Assembly (NCBI RefSeq): GCF_958298935.1
Contig: NC_084927.1
Span: forward strand, 18,174,001 to 18,238,000
Length of the DNA: 64,000 bases
Source of the DNA: Phragmites australis
Taxonomy: Eukaryota > Streptophyta > Magnoliopsida > Poales > Poaceae
Direction: 5' to 3'
Made by a program: the position numbers and the translations under genes. The notes under the pieces were generated by a model, which saw only the letters and a list, made by a program, of their open reading frames with translations, had not been told where the DNA came from and searched no databases. This document shows, piece by piece, positions 33,875 to 46,004 of this stretch (position 1 is its first letter; the number at the start of each line of letters is the position of its first letter).

Positions 33875-35527
33875 ATATTAAAACTTAGCTCACAACAGGG
33901 TCAAGACACTTGCCTTCATCAAGGTAATGCACGGTTCGTTCAAAGTCTTCTTCACGGAAAAACCCAAACTCTTGGGCCGAATCGTCTACACGAGCACACA
34001 ATAAAACATAATAATAGTACATCAAACAGTACTAAACTCAGCAAAAACTCTATAAAAAGATTCTACACATCGCTACGAGAATTTGAGCACAAAGATCGCC
34101 CAAATCGGAGCTACGAGCAAAAAGTTATAAGCATTTGAATTTTTAGGGGTGTTTCTGCAAATTTTACTTATTATCAGAGAATAAAATTGATTATTTTTAT
34201 ACTGAAAAACATGTTTATTACGCAACGATGACATCATAAAATGGAAATGAATTATTTTAAACGAGAAAAAGGGTGTACACCGGATCCACTAAGCGGTGAA
34301 CCGGTCGAGACCCTTGCTTTGGCAATTGCACGGGCCGACAGCGGACGGTCGGAGTTGGCCAGCCTTGGGTGGAAACATGCATCGGCGACCAGGACGCTTT
34401 GGCGAGCGACGGAAGAGAGTGAGGGATGGGCGGCGAGCTCACCCCAAGCGACGAGGAGACCAGAGTGGCACCTGGGAGGTCGGGCAATGGCGGACACGAT
34501 GGCGGCGGTCGGTGAGGCGGTGGGAGAGGCATTCCGGCGATCGAACCGTGACTACAAGCCTTAGAATCGAGTTCGGGGTGTCCTGCAAAGATGAATAGCG
34601 GGTCAATTTGGCCGAAGGCGGTTCGGACGTGACGAACTACAGCGGTAGAGCTCCTCACCGGTGCTGAAGAAGAATGGGCCGGCGACAGCGATTTGAGCGA
34701 GGAAATGGGGTGGAAGCGGGTGCAAAACACGTGAAACTTTTCTAAGGAGAGGATGGGAAACTTAAATAGAGGAGAGGAAGTAGAGTGACCAGAATTGGAA
34801 GAGAAAGGGGCGTCAGCCATGACTTGATGGCCGGTGGTTCCTTGCTTTGAATGTGCAATAGAGAGGGGAAAAGAGGGGGAAACGACTGAGGGGGGACTTA
34901 ATGGGGCTTTAGGGCATGGATCCAGCCGTTGATGGGAGAGGAGAGGGCACGGGGGAGACGGAAATGACCGACGACCATTGATGCACTAGCGCTGTCCATA
35001 GGAAGGGGAAGAGGAGCTGGGTGCAGGTGGGGCTTGGCTCGGCTGGCGGCTCGGCGCGGCTTGAGCCAGGCCCACTAGTCGGCTCGAGCGGGAGTGGCTC
35101 GGGCGGGAGAAGGCCAGCTCAGGAGCATGGGCAGGCCGAATGGAGGGAAAAGAGGGTGGGGGCAAATGGGTTTTGACCCAAAGGAGAGAAGGAGTTTAGG
35201 CCGGATTTTGAAGAGGTTTTGGCCCGGTTTGCATTTCTTTTATTTCCCTTTTCTATTTCTTTCAAAATTCTATTTCTTATTCGAATCTAATCCAAATTCA
35301 AATGGGTTTTTGAAACATTTTCCACTCAAAAATCAGAGAGAGAGAGAGAAAAAGGGACCTACTGCAACTACAGAGCTGGCATGAATGCATCAAATCAAAA
35401 TATAACCTAAATCATTTGTTTGTTTTATGAAAATATTGTTTTAATCCTATGCTAATGGTGATGCTATCAACTAATTTGTGGGCAAAATTTTAATAATTCA
35501 CAAAAACTAAAAAATTATGGTGTTATA
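33875..35527 (-). repeat. LTR fragment, same family as 28668-31677
   Basis: Shares the TCAAG…GGACACTTGCCTTC region, the ACGAG…AGCTACGA motif block and the terminal GGTGTTAtA with the 3-kb solo LTR, but the GC-rich centre differs (another subfamily). Only the U3-side part is present; the left border near 33875 is approximate. Confidence 0.6.
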
Positions 35528-36957
35528 TTGACCTAGGTGAGTCTAGACATGGTTGATGCGCACTTGTGAAACTCTAGCACTAGGTAGCTCACAGAAGCCC
35601 ATGGATAAGTTGCCGAGAAGTTAGATCTCGAACTTGGTTGAATTGGATGAGTTCAGACGAAAATACCTACACCGGATGGTCCGACAACCTTGAAGATGAA
35701 CTCGATGGAATATTCTTGGTTTAGTTCAGAAAGTTGTTGAGTGCACCGAATGGTTCGTCGATCTACAAAGTCATTTACACCAGAGCATTTTTTTGGGTGA
35801 CGTGGCTAGAAAAACAACAAATCCACGCCGGTTTGGCGCTCTACAGGATGAACACGCTAGAGTGTTTTGACTAAGATGGGCAATTTCGAGTCTACATACC
35901 GGATGATTCGTCGTTGAGGATGAAGAAAGTTGGAGCATTTTGCACCGAACATGATTTTTAGCAGAAGAATTGAGTGTGCATGTCGGATGGTCTGGCGTTC
36001 ACTGGATGACATTATCGAAGCAAATTTCTACATAGAAGAAATTTCATATTAGTTTCTCTGGATGGTTCGGTGTGAACCAAAGGCTTCACCGGAGTATTTC
36101 TCACAGTAACGGCTAATGACAGCTGACACAATTTGAGGCTCTGAAAATGTACACGCCGAATAGTCTGACATGGGTGAGCTGGTGCATGCCAGACCTTCTG
36201 TTGTTCATAAAAAGTTGGGTTGTTGGGCAACGTCTAGATTTGGACCTCTAGCCTATAAATACCCCCTCGCCTGGTTTTAGTTTGATCTATTGCGTACTAA
36301 GAGGAGCTAATACACTTAGTGTGTCATAAAGAAGCAAGAGAGAGCACTTGAGTGAATTCCAAGGTTCTTAATTGAAGATTAAGGATATCATTAGTGCTTG
36401 GAGAGTAGCAAGTGTGTATCTAGTTGTAGTCTAGGCTTGATTTTGGTCAAGCGACACTATTAGCTTGTTACTCTTGGTGGTTCGCAATACCTATCCGGTC
36501 TTTGGTGATTGGAGGTGTCTCGGTGAGCTCTTGGAGTTCTTGTGGGAGCCCCAGGAAGAGCTATGTACTTAGTTTGATGCCCACCAATCTGGAGATGGAG
36601 AAGTGATAATAATGAGGGAGCACTTGAGTCTTGGTGACTCAAGAGGGAGCGATATCCTTAGTGGATGCTCCAACAAGGACTAGGGGAGTGCCAACTCCTC
36701 GATACCTCAAGAAAAAATTTGATGTTCTCTTGTCCCTCTCTTTACCATTCTATAATTTAATTTGAGTATTTACATTCTTGCAAGCTTTCAATTCTGCATT
36801 TACATAGTGTCTTTGCTTGCTAGTTGTGTTGCCTTCCCCTAGCTTGTTCGTGTAGCCGTATTTTCTTTCTTCTAGGCTAAGGTTGGTAATTGTTCTAGAA
36901 TTTGGTAGAAGTTTTAATTGACTAATTCACCCCCTCTTTAGCCATTCGAACCTTTCA
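35528..36957 (+). repeat. 5' LTR of copia 2
   Basis: About 1430 bp; the right end is fixed by …CTTTCA before the primer-binding site. The left end is uncertain because it abuts another LTR fragment. TATAAATA at 36254-36261 is a good TATA box. Degenerate ACCGGATGGTCCG-like motifs occur in U3. Confidence 0.75.
36254..36261 (+). promoter_or_regulatory. TATA box in copia 2 LTR
   Basis: CTATAAATACCCCC follows a region of GGATGGTTCGG-type motifs, placing the start of element RNA roughly 30 bases downstream. Confidence 0.65.
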
Positions 36958-36959
36958 AT

Positions 36960-36971
36960 TGTTATCAAAGC
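36960..36971 (+). other. Primer-binding site of copia 2
   Basis: TGTTATCAAAGC, the initiator-tRNA type site with one substitution relative to copia 1. Confidence 0.75.
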
Positions 36972-37005
36972 TTCATGCTCTTGATAGGCTTAAAATCCTA
37001 GAGCA

Positions 37006-38960
37006 ATGGCCCCGGGGAATGGCAGTAGCGTGCCATGGTTCGAGAGAAAGAACTTTGCCTATTGAAAAGTTTGCATGGCGAGCTATCTTGAGGCTATTAC
37101 CCATAAAGTTTGGCTACCCACCTCCATTGGGTTTGACCAACATTTTATCGAACAACAAGTTAAATATAATGCTAAGTCCAAAAATACTATATTTGTGGGA
37201 ATTAGTGAAGATGTTTTCTCTAGAGTTAGGAGCAAAGAATTCGCTCATGAGATTTGGACCGATCCTTGTGAAATTCATGAGGGTTCTAGGAGAATTCGTG
37301 AGAAAAGATATCATGTGCTAATGAATGCTATTAATCAATTGAAGATGCTTCCAAATAAGTTATGCAATGATATGTATTCTCTCATGAATATGCTTATTGA
37401 AGAAATCAGTTCTCTTGAACTCACTCAATTGTCTCAAGGAGAAGTTATTCGTAGGATCTTGATAGTGCTTCCAAAGCCATAATACAACATTGTCATCTCT
37501 CTTATTCATAAAAGGGACATCAACGATGTGACCGTCACCGACGCTGTTGGGAAGATATGAGCTCAAGAGATGTTCTTGTTTGGAGACCAAGAATCCTCAT
37601 CCAAGAAGAATCTTGCTCTTAAGGCAAAGATGGTTGAGAACAACAAGAATAAGATGAAGATTTCATTATCAAGTCAAAGCGATGAAAAGGATGATGATGA
37701 TGACTCCGACACCGAGCTTTCCCTCCTCATGATATGAACCACAAGGATGATATCCAATTTTAACAAGGGCTACAGCTATGATCCCAAAATGAACAAATTT
37801 ATCTCAAGAAAATTTGACAAGTCTGGTGGCGGAGACAAGAAGTGCTACAATTGTGGTAAGCTTGGTCACATATCATATGATTATCCTTATCCTGACAAGA
37901 GAAACAAGAACAAGAGCAAGAAGTATGATGCAAGAGAGAATGAAGACAAGCACAAGAAGAAGAGTCAAGATAAAAAGAAGAAGCTCTTCGACAAGAAGGG
38001 TGGAGGCCGCAAGGCCTACATAGTTGGTGAATGAGTCTTCGACGAGAGCTCAAGTGATGATTAAAGGATGATGAAGACAATAACTTCACAGGCCTCGGTA
38101 TCACCAATGATGATCCACCATTACCTCCACCACCTATGTGCCTCACGGAAAAAGGTAACAACATGGTGAGTAGTGATGAAGATAATAGTAGTGATGATGA
38201 TGGACTTTCTCTTAATGATCTATCTAAGCTCATAAATGACTATGCTACTATCATCAAGGAACAAAAAGCTAAAACAAGTCTCTTGAAAATGTTAATGCTA
38301 AGCTTTGTTCTAGTCATAATGAGTTGCTTTTTAAATACAATGTTGTGCTTAAGAAACATGATGAAATAGTTGTATCTAGCGAGTCTCTTGAGGCTAGTAA
38401 CAAGAAGCTAAAACTTGAGCATGTAGACTTGAAATACAAATATCAAGAACTTGAGCTAGCTTATGATGCCATTGATCCTCGCTTGAATGAATTGCCTACT
38501 ATTAATGTTGTTTTGGTCAAATGCATCTACTTTTTGTGATGATCTTCTGGATATAACATGCTCCTCTTCATGTGATAATATATTATCTTCTAAAACTAAC
38601 CATGCAAGAGTTCAAGAGCTCAAATATGAGATTACAAATCTCAATGCATGTGTGACCCAGTTGACTAAGAGGGAATACAAGTACAAGGAAATTCTCGTAA
38701 AGAATGCTTTGTACTACAACAAGAGAGGCCTTGGATGCTTTTTCAATCTGGTGGAAAATGTCATCAAGTCATCGGAGATCAAGAATTGCTTCATCAAGTA
38801 AGTTGGTTCATATTGCCAACATTGTCAAGTCACCGGTTACTACACAAGGGAGTGTCCAATTCCTACTAAACCGCTTCCTACTTTGCCTTCTAAATACAAG
38901 TCCACTTTCAATTATCATCATTTCCTATTGCATAAGCTTAAAAGTGGAAAAGTCATGACT
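37006..38960 (+). pseudogene. Copia 2 gag
   Basis: ATG 37006 opens MAPGNGSSVPWFERKNFAY, the usual Sirevirus gag start. TGA then replaces the tryptophan of the AYWK motif (37063). The capsid region follows, with NQLKMLPNKLCNDMYSLM and EVIRRILIVLPKP ending at a stop (37480-37482). Next come an acidic segment (DDDDDSDTELS) and a zinc knuckle near 37840-37885 reading CYNCGKLGHISYDY, whose last cysteine is replaced by Y. A Lys-rich stretch follows, then a coiled-coil-like tail (38150-38800) spread over several frames. It is decayed but complete in layout. Confidence 0.82.
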
Positions 38961-40384
38961 AAATTTATTAGAACTCAAGCTAAGGACAAACTTCCTATGA
39001 AAATTTGGGTGCCTAAAGCTCTTGTGTCTCACTTCAAAGGTACCAAATTTGGTCAGGTATCTAAACAAAAAGCTTGATCTTATGTGTGTAGGTGAACTAA
39101 AAAGCCGGTGGCAAGCATTGGATGCTTGATAGTGGATGCACACAACATATGACCGACAATATAAAGATGTTCACCTCACTAGAAAATGATGTAGATGATC
39201 ATGACAAAGTCACATTTGGTGATAATTCTAAGGCAAATATGGTAGGTTTGGGTAAGATAGCAATCCCAAATGAACTCTATATCTCCAACATTTTTTTAGT
39301 TAAGTTTCTTAGTTTTAATTTACTTTTCGTAGCTCAACTATGTGATTTAGGCTTCACATACTTATTTAGTGATGTTAATGTTGTCATAAATAGCAAGAAG
39401 CATAATGATCTAATCTTTAAAGGTTTTAGATATGGACATATCTATTTTGTAGATTTTTCCTCTAATAAATCTAGCTTGACAACATGTCTCTTCACCAAGA
39501 TATCTATAGGTTAGCTTTGGCATCATCGACTTGCACTCATTGGAATGAGCCAACTCAAGAAGGTGTTCAAAGATGGAATGGTGATTGGTGTAAAGGACGT
39601 GATCTTCGAGAAGGACAAGTTGTGTAGTGCTTGCCAAGCAGGAAAATAAGTTGCAAGCTCACATCCTTACAAGTCCATGATGTCTACATCAAGACCCTTG
39701 AAGCTACTATACATGGACCTCTTCGGACCAACTACTTACAAAATTCTTAGTGGTAATTTCTATTACTTTATCATTGTTGATGATTACACAAGATACATTT
39801 GGACTTTCTTTTTAGATGACAAGAACAAGACTGTTGGGATCTTCAAGAAATTCGCAAAAAGGGTTCAAAATGAGTTTGAGGCCACACTAGTGAAGATCAA
39901 AAGCGACAACAACATGGAGTTCAAGAATACTCAAGTTGAAGAGTATTGCGATGGTAGGGGCATCAAGCATGAGTTCTCATCAACCTACACTCCTCAACAA
40001 AATGGCATGGTGGAGAGGAAGAACAAGACGTTGGTCACTCTTGCAAGAGCTATGTTGGATGAGTACGGTACACCGAAGAAGTTTTGGGCGGAAATAATCA
40101 ACACGGTGTGTCATGTATCCAATAGAGTCTACCTCAATCGACTATTGAAGAAAATACCATACAAGCTTCTCATTGGGAGGAAACCTAATATATCCTACTT
40201 CCGGGTGTTTGGGTGTAAGTGCTTTATCTTCATGAAGAGAGAACGACTGAGAAAGTTTGAGCGTCATTGTCATATTGGATTTCTTATTGGTTATACATCT
40301 AACTCCAAAGCATATAGAGTATTCAACAATGCCAACAATGTCACCGGTTTTGTTGAAGAAACATGTGATGTGGATTTTGTTTAG
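38961..40384 (+). pseudogene. Copia 2 protease and integrase
   Basis: The protease has WMLDSGCTQHMT at 39119-39155 with D-S-G intact, then VTFGDNSKANMVGLGKIAI. The pre-integrase zinc module (about 39515-39650) reads WHHRLALIG…CSACQAGK, with one histidine changed to L, and stops interrupt both its start and end. The integrase core has D in YMDLFGPTT (~39712), D in KIKSDNNMEF (~39905) and E in NGMVERKNK (~40015). It continues with FWAEIINTVCHVSNR and FRVFGCKCFIF. The frame ends in ETCDVDFV at the border of an LTR fragment at 40385. The catalytic triad is present. Confidence 0.86.
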
Positions 40385-40796
40385 TTTTGGAATTTCTAAA
40401 AAAAAGAGAGCAAATAAAATCCATATAAAACATCAATTGAAACCTAAAAATTCTAGGAAAATTCCTCTAACCTTTTGAAAACATTTAGAAGCCAACAGAA
40501 ATATTTTGAGCTTATGAATTTTTTTGATATTTTGAAAATTAAATATAACACAATTGAATTCAAATTTACTCCAAATAAGCTCAAATAAAATCCAATAAAA
40601 ACCAGAGAAAACCCACAACTCAAAATAAAACCTGAATGCCTATTTCCAGCATGAATGCATTGAAACAATTAATAACCTTATTCAAATTTGAATTTGAATT
40701 TAGAAAATAGGATTTTTCCTATTCTAATTATTTAATATATAACCTAATCTTGGAAAATTTTAGAAATTTGAGAAAGCTAGAAATCAGGGTGTGACA
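40385..40796 (-). repeat. LTR terminal fragment replacing copia 2 reverse transcriptase
   Basis: Ends in ATCAGGGTGTGACA and resembles the last ~270 bp of the 28668-31677 LTR (AATGCCTA…CAGCAT(G/T)AATGCA block). Copia sequence resumes immediately after at the late reverse transcriptase, so several hundred bases of pol are missing at this site. Confidence 0.75.
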
Positions 40797-41604
40797 CATT
40801 CATCCATCAAGAGAAGTACACGAAAGATATTCTCAAGAAATTCAAGATGGATGATTGTAAGCCAATCAAGACTCCAATACCTACCAATAGACATCTCAAC
40901 TTGGATGAATCGGGTAAATCAGTTGACCAAAAGCTTTACCGTTCTATAATTGGGTCACTTCTTTACCTTATCGCATCTAGGTTCGATATTATGTTTAGTG
41001 TATGCATGTGCGCTCGCTTTCAAGCTAATCGTAAAGAATTATAACTTAGCACCATAAAAAGAATCTTAAAATATCTTAAGCATACACCTAGTATAGTCTT
41101 ATGGTATCCTAAAGGTGCTAGTCTCTTACTCTTAAGTTACTCAGAGTCGGATTTTGCTAGATGACATGTGGATCGTAAGAGTACTTCGGGTGGTGCCACT
41201 TGCTACGGCGGTCCCTAGTTTCTTGGTCATGTAAGAAGCAAAATTCTATAGCTTTGTCCATTGTGTAAACCGAATACATAGTCGTCAGAGCATGTTGTGC
41301 TTAAATCCTCTATATGAAGCAAACCTTGTTAGACTTTGGTGTTCGTCTAGAGAAGGTTCCACTGTGTTGTGACAATGAGAGTGCCATAAAAATTACAAAC
41401 AATCCCGTTCAACACTCTCGCAGAAAGCACATTGATATTCGCCATCACTTCCTTAGAGACCGTGTGGCTAATAATGATATCTCTCTTAGTGGTGTAAGAT
41501 CGGAAGATCAATTGATGGATATCTTCACAAAATCTCTAGATAAAGCCATATTTTGTAGATTATTTAGTGAGTTGAATGTAATAGATGCTTCTAACGTTAT
41601 GTGA
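40797..41604 (+). pseudogene. Copia 2 late reverse transcriptase and RNase H
   Basis: Starts at the connection segment: YTKDILKKFKMDDCKPIKTP, then YRSIIGSLLYLIASRFDI. RNase H follows with SESDFA and DRKSTSGGATC, DNESAIKITNNPVQ and RKHIDIRHHFLRD, ending at MDIFTKSLDK and a stop at 41604. Stops occur near 41041, 41162, 41217 and 41250-41310. The polymerase palm with YxDD is absent from the element. Confidence 0.85.
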
Positions 41605-43326
41605 TGCCTTGTCATATAGATGCATTCATGATAAGCTCTTGTTTAACCTTCTCAAGATAGTGGTGAACATGAGTTTTGTTTGAGTTGATGACCCCTTTGT
41701 TTTACTAGAGGCATGTAGTTGCGTTCACTATAAAGAAGCTTGAGAAGGGAAGTAATATGATAAGATAGTTTACTCTAATGCTATGCACTCACATGTTATA
41801 TAGCATGCACTCATGTTTACTTTCATGCATATGTTTTGCATTGCATGTGCATCGGCGGTAGAGAGTTCACAAAGGAGGAAATCACTCTTTGAGATTGTTG
41901 TTCGCTCTCGATGTAAACATACACCTCTATAAGTGTGATTAGATAGATGTCTGTGCTTTGTGTCTATTGAGTTATGTCCTAGCAAATTTAAAACCTTAAT
42001 CTTTCAATTCATAGGCAATATGGCTCATACATTTCCTTTGGAGTTTTCTCCCTCTTTATTTGGTTCTTATTGCCTATTGCGAAAATTATGTGAAATATAG
42101 CCTTTTAGGGGAAAATATTTGAAAATAAGTTTTTGAGGGATGGCTTCACTGAAACTGGTCCAAACATGTGTTTTTGTTGAGTGATTATTTGAAATTTGGA
42201 CTCAGTGAGAGATTTTAGTTCAACAGGAAGTTTTTCATCTCAATGGACCATTCGGCGTTCAGTGCTCTGTCAGTCCTATTAAACCCTAGAAAATGGTTCG
42301 GCGTCTGCTTCAAGTCATCACCGGACCTTCTAGCACTCATATCAGTGGGAGCTTATCAGAAGTTTTGGAAATTAGTCCAACGAGTACAAAAAGTTCAACA
42401 CCGGACCTTTCGGCGTTCCAAATTGAAAATTTTCCTCAGAAAAGGTCCGACATTCAGTGCAATGTTCAGTGGAATATTCGGCATTCAAAAGTCAGTTTTG
42501 GGTCAATTTGCATGCTCTCTGCAAAAATTAGTCCGGCGATCAGATGGATTATCGCTGGACCTTCCGACGTTCACAATTTTACACGGGTCCCACCTATCAT
42601 ATAAGCTTTCGAGCTCGGCTCCTGCTCTCTCATTTTCGATCTATGTCGCCGCTGCCCGTACCTCTCACGCCACCCACCGACTCACTGCCCCTAAGCCTCC
42701 CACCGCCGATGAGCTCCGCTACCTAGCTCCTTCCCTCGTCGTCGTACTTGCCGCACCACCGTATAGCCACCGAGTGTCGCCATCTCTAGCGTCTAGAGCC
42801 ACCGCCGCTATGTGCCCTAGCCACCGCCACCATTCTCGCAGTCGCTGGCCACTTCCAGAGTTCAGCGTCGACCTCTACTCCCCCAATCCTTTGCAGTGAG
42901 CACAAATCTTCAGCCACAACTTCAAATTGCTCATGCCCTAGATTGATTTTGTCAATTTTGCTCAAATTTCATTCAATTTCTGGATTAAATAAGAGAATTA
43001 CTTGATCAATTATTGCAATTAGAGCCATATACTATACATTGATGTTGTATTAGGGTATGTTGATCAAAATTGTGCTCAAATTACTCAATTCTTTCAAATT
43101 TGGGTCAAAATCTTGCAAATTTCATATGCCCTTTGATCAATTCCCTCAAATTAAAGTCAAATCCTTTGAAATTGATCATTGCCTACTATCACAAACATGA
43201 ATCCATAGCATGTTCTTTAATATTGTCCACAAATTATTGCTTAGGATTCAAATTCGGGTCAAATTCATTAAAATTTCTTAAACCCGAATCGTTCACTCAT
43301 TTCTTCTCATTTGTTTCATCTCCTAG
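41605..43326 (+). other. Long non-coding region of copia 2 with motif cluster and splice site
   Basis: No gene is evident. Between 42240 and 42570 there are at least six GGACCnTTCGGCGTTC-like motifs, followed by a GC-rich leader-like stretch (42640-42900). Then comes an AT-rich tract ending in a polypyrimidine acceptor TTTCATCTCCTAG just before the next ATG. This looks like a promoter, leader exon and intron for the extra ORF. Confidence 0.5.
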
Positions 43327-45160
43327 ATGGGTTGTGAATGCCGCAACAAGAGCAAAACCATTGAGCAGCCGAAGAATAAGAAGTTGAAGGCATAGAAGGA
43401 ATGGGATATAGTTTTTGATGTAGCTAATACGTTAAATATGTGGCATGGCTTTCAGATCAGGGACGACTCCCCTACGCCGTTTCGGTCCACCTGCACTCGT
43501 TCTGCTGCGGGGTTAGGCTCGACACCTTCCGGGCAGTCGGTCAGTCGGAAGAGGGCTCATCAAGAGCCAGAGTTAGAGGAGGAGGACTAGACAGTCAGAG
43601 CAACAACCCCCAGCTTAGAGAGAGAGAGAGAGATATGGTTGCGTGACTTGACCTCCTTAAAGTCACCAAAGATTAAGAACCTGCGTTTTGTGCCCGTCGA
43701 TGAGTGGTTTACCTCGGATAGAGATAAGGGGGTAAATCCTAGGTTCTGGACATTACTGCAGGAGAGCTTCCATGCATCTTGCATGAAGAAGAAAGTCAGG
43801 CTGAGCAAGCATAAGACACTGAACTAGTATTACTTGCAACAGGCAACAGAGGCGTGGATGTGAAGGCTCACTTTGACACTTTTCCTGGACTCTCAACTCT
43901 TTTGACAGATGTTGACCAATATGTTGAGGACTAGGTCTGAGTCTTTTATGCTACAGTGTGGATAGAGTCTAAACGGAACTTCACTTAGTTCATGTTTGAG
44001 GGAGAGTAGATGAGGCTATACATGAGCAACATGATAGAGGCCTTGGGGGTTAAGGCGAGTGAGAGGTATTTGCATGAGGTCGTTCAACCGAATGCCAGGC
44101 CCCCTCGTCGTGGTCTCGTTGGAGGAATTTTCCCTACTGACGATGAGATTAGGCCACTCTTCAGGCAGCCCTTCCTCCCAGGTTCACCTCGCCTGTTGGA
44201 TATGCTTACACTTGAGGGGAAGGCGATTCACATGGCTATGAGATGCAATTTGCTGCCACCGATTGGATACGTAGAGTCGATCACGAGCCAATGGCTCCTC
44301 CTTTTCAGCGCTTTGATATTGTTGATCTGATTTTGTGTGGGATTGAGGACGTGATCGCCGATGGGATGACGATGGTCAGATAGTAGACTTATGCGCATAT
44401 CATCTCCCGCTTGCTTGCGTATGCCATCAGGTTCCCTCAGTTTCTGCACACCTACGAGCAGCCTCCTCACTCCTTCAGGAAATACATCCCCACTGCACCG
44501 ACAGATAGATGTAAAGGTTAGCGTGCTATGTTTTACGCTCAGCAGTAGGTGTCAACCGAGAATAGAGAGGGAGTTGCAGCTGAGGACCAGGCACTAGCTG
44601 AGGTCGAGGCATAGTTACCTCAAGTGCTCTTTGACTTGGACAGTGATAGCGACTTAGACGATGTCAAGCACATTCCTTTGGTCGCTAGGTCACATGACAC
44701 CGAGGCAGGAGGTTCCTCTCAAGCTGCTCCTCAGTTTTCAGCTCCCCTTCCTTTGGCACCTGAGTTGGCACCTCCCGTACCTACTGCTGCACTTCCTTCA
44801 AAATTCATAGCTATTCTTTAGTAGATGCAGCAATAACAACAACTTTTGCAGCATTATGCTTTTTAGGCTGAGGCAAAGCTTCAGGCAGATCTCGTACGGT
44901 AGCAGGAGCAAGAAATGGCTCTTTTACAGTCTCTTCAGCAACAGCAGCAAGCCACGCTTTTAGTGCTTCAGTCGAACAGGAAAAACAATGATCTATTGTT
45001 TGGGCTCCTGTTCCAGGTTACAGGGCTTCAATTACGTGCTACCCCTCGAGCCCCTACTCTAGCTTCTAGTCCTCTCCCAGGCAGTGTCAGCGGACTTTTG
45101 GGGTACTCCGGTGTCAGAGTTTTCTCTCTCACCACTCTTCTCCACTGGAGTTTTCTGGTG
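43327..45160 (+). pseudogene. Extra ORF of copia 2 in env-like position
   Basis: ATG 43327 (MGCECRNKSKTIEQPKNKK) follows a good splice acceptor. Broken by stops, the product can be followed through FVPVDEWFTSDRDKG and RFWTLLQESFHASCMKKK (43690-43800). It continues through MIEALGVKASERYLHEVV and PTDDEIRPLFRQPF (44030-44180), then an acidic DSDSDLDD segment and a Pro- and Gln-rich tail. Proteins like this are encoded downstream of pol in several grass retroelements; I know no defined function. I see no clear signal peptide or membrane span, so env homology is by position only. Confidence 0.6.
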
Positions 45161-45503
45161 ACGGAGCACTTGAGTCTTGGTGACTCAAGGAGGAGCGATA
45201 TCCTTGGTGGATGCTCCAACGAGGACTAGGGAGAGTATCAACTCCTCGATACCTTAGGAAAAAATTTGGTTTTCTCTTATCTATCTCTTTACCATTCTGT
45301 AATTTAATTTGAGTATTTACATTCTTGCAAGCTATTAATTCCGCATTTACATAGTGTCTTTGCTTACTAGTTGTGTTGCCTTCTCCTACTTTATTCGTGT
45401 AGTCGTATTTTCTTTCTTCTAGACTAAGATTGGTAATTGTTCTAGAATTTGATAGATGTTTTAATTACCTAATTCACCCCTCTTAGATCATTTGATCATT
45501 TCA
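45161..45503 (+). repeat. 3' LTR remnant of copia 2
   Basis: Matches 36615-36957 (GAGCACTTGAGTCTTGGTGA onward) and ends in …CATTTCA. The first ~1.1 kb of the LTR is absent; the extra-ORF tail runs straight into it. Confidence 0.82.
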
Positions 45504-45722
45504 GGCACTCCAAGTTCCGATAGGACCTATCGGCACACCAGACACCGACAGGTACCCTGTCACACTGCTAACACAATAAAAATAAGTTACTAGTCGGCAT
45601 TTCACATGCCGACAGAGTTACTAGTCGGTATTTCGTCTGCCGACGAGGTGCTACTTAGATAATTTTCAAAAATAAATATTATTTTTGCATTTTTATTAAA
45701 ACTTTATTATTAAAAAATCCTG
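45504..45722. repeat. Long inverted repeat, right copy
   Basis: Reverse complement of 32858-33110 with substitutions and small gaps; outer end …TTATTAAAAAATCC. Contains two GTCGG-palindrome motifs spaced by ACTAGT. Confidence 0.65.
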
Positions 45723-46004
45723 GACCCCAAAATTTCCACGCGAAATCCTCTGCCTCGCACGGCAAAAATCATTCCCCTCCCTTGCGCACCGCACCAGCAC
45801 TAGGTCATGGGGCACACTAGTGGACTCTAGTCCTGTTTAATACAATTTATGCTTCTACATAATCCACTTCTTAAAGAACCCTACAAAAACAGATTTTATT
45901 TCTCTAGATTGTACGATTTATTCTTAAAATTCACGTAAAATCCTACTGCTGGATAGAGTTTCTAAAAAATTCTTCAGAATCCACAACCCCAAACATGGCC
46001 AGAG
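45723..46004. other. Short flank upstream of hAT-like element
   Basis: No gene. 45830-45996 starts near TCCTGTTTAA and ends CCCCAAACATGG, which may be a degraded Tourist-type MITE. I could not confirm its ends. Confidence 0.35.

Larger units (their letters stand above)
35528..45503 (+). mobile_element. Ty1-copia element 2 (Sirevirus-like), rearranged
   Basis: A plus-strand copia element: 5' LTR, primer-binding site, gag, protease, integrase, a foreign LTR fragment in place of most of the reverse transcriptase, RNase H, long non-coding region, extra ORF, and the last 343 bp of the 3' LTR. The extra ORF between RNase H and the LTR fits Sireviruses with an env-like gene. All frames are broken, so it is defective. 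No target duplication could be identified because both LTR outer ends are disturbed. Confidence 0.82.
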
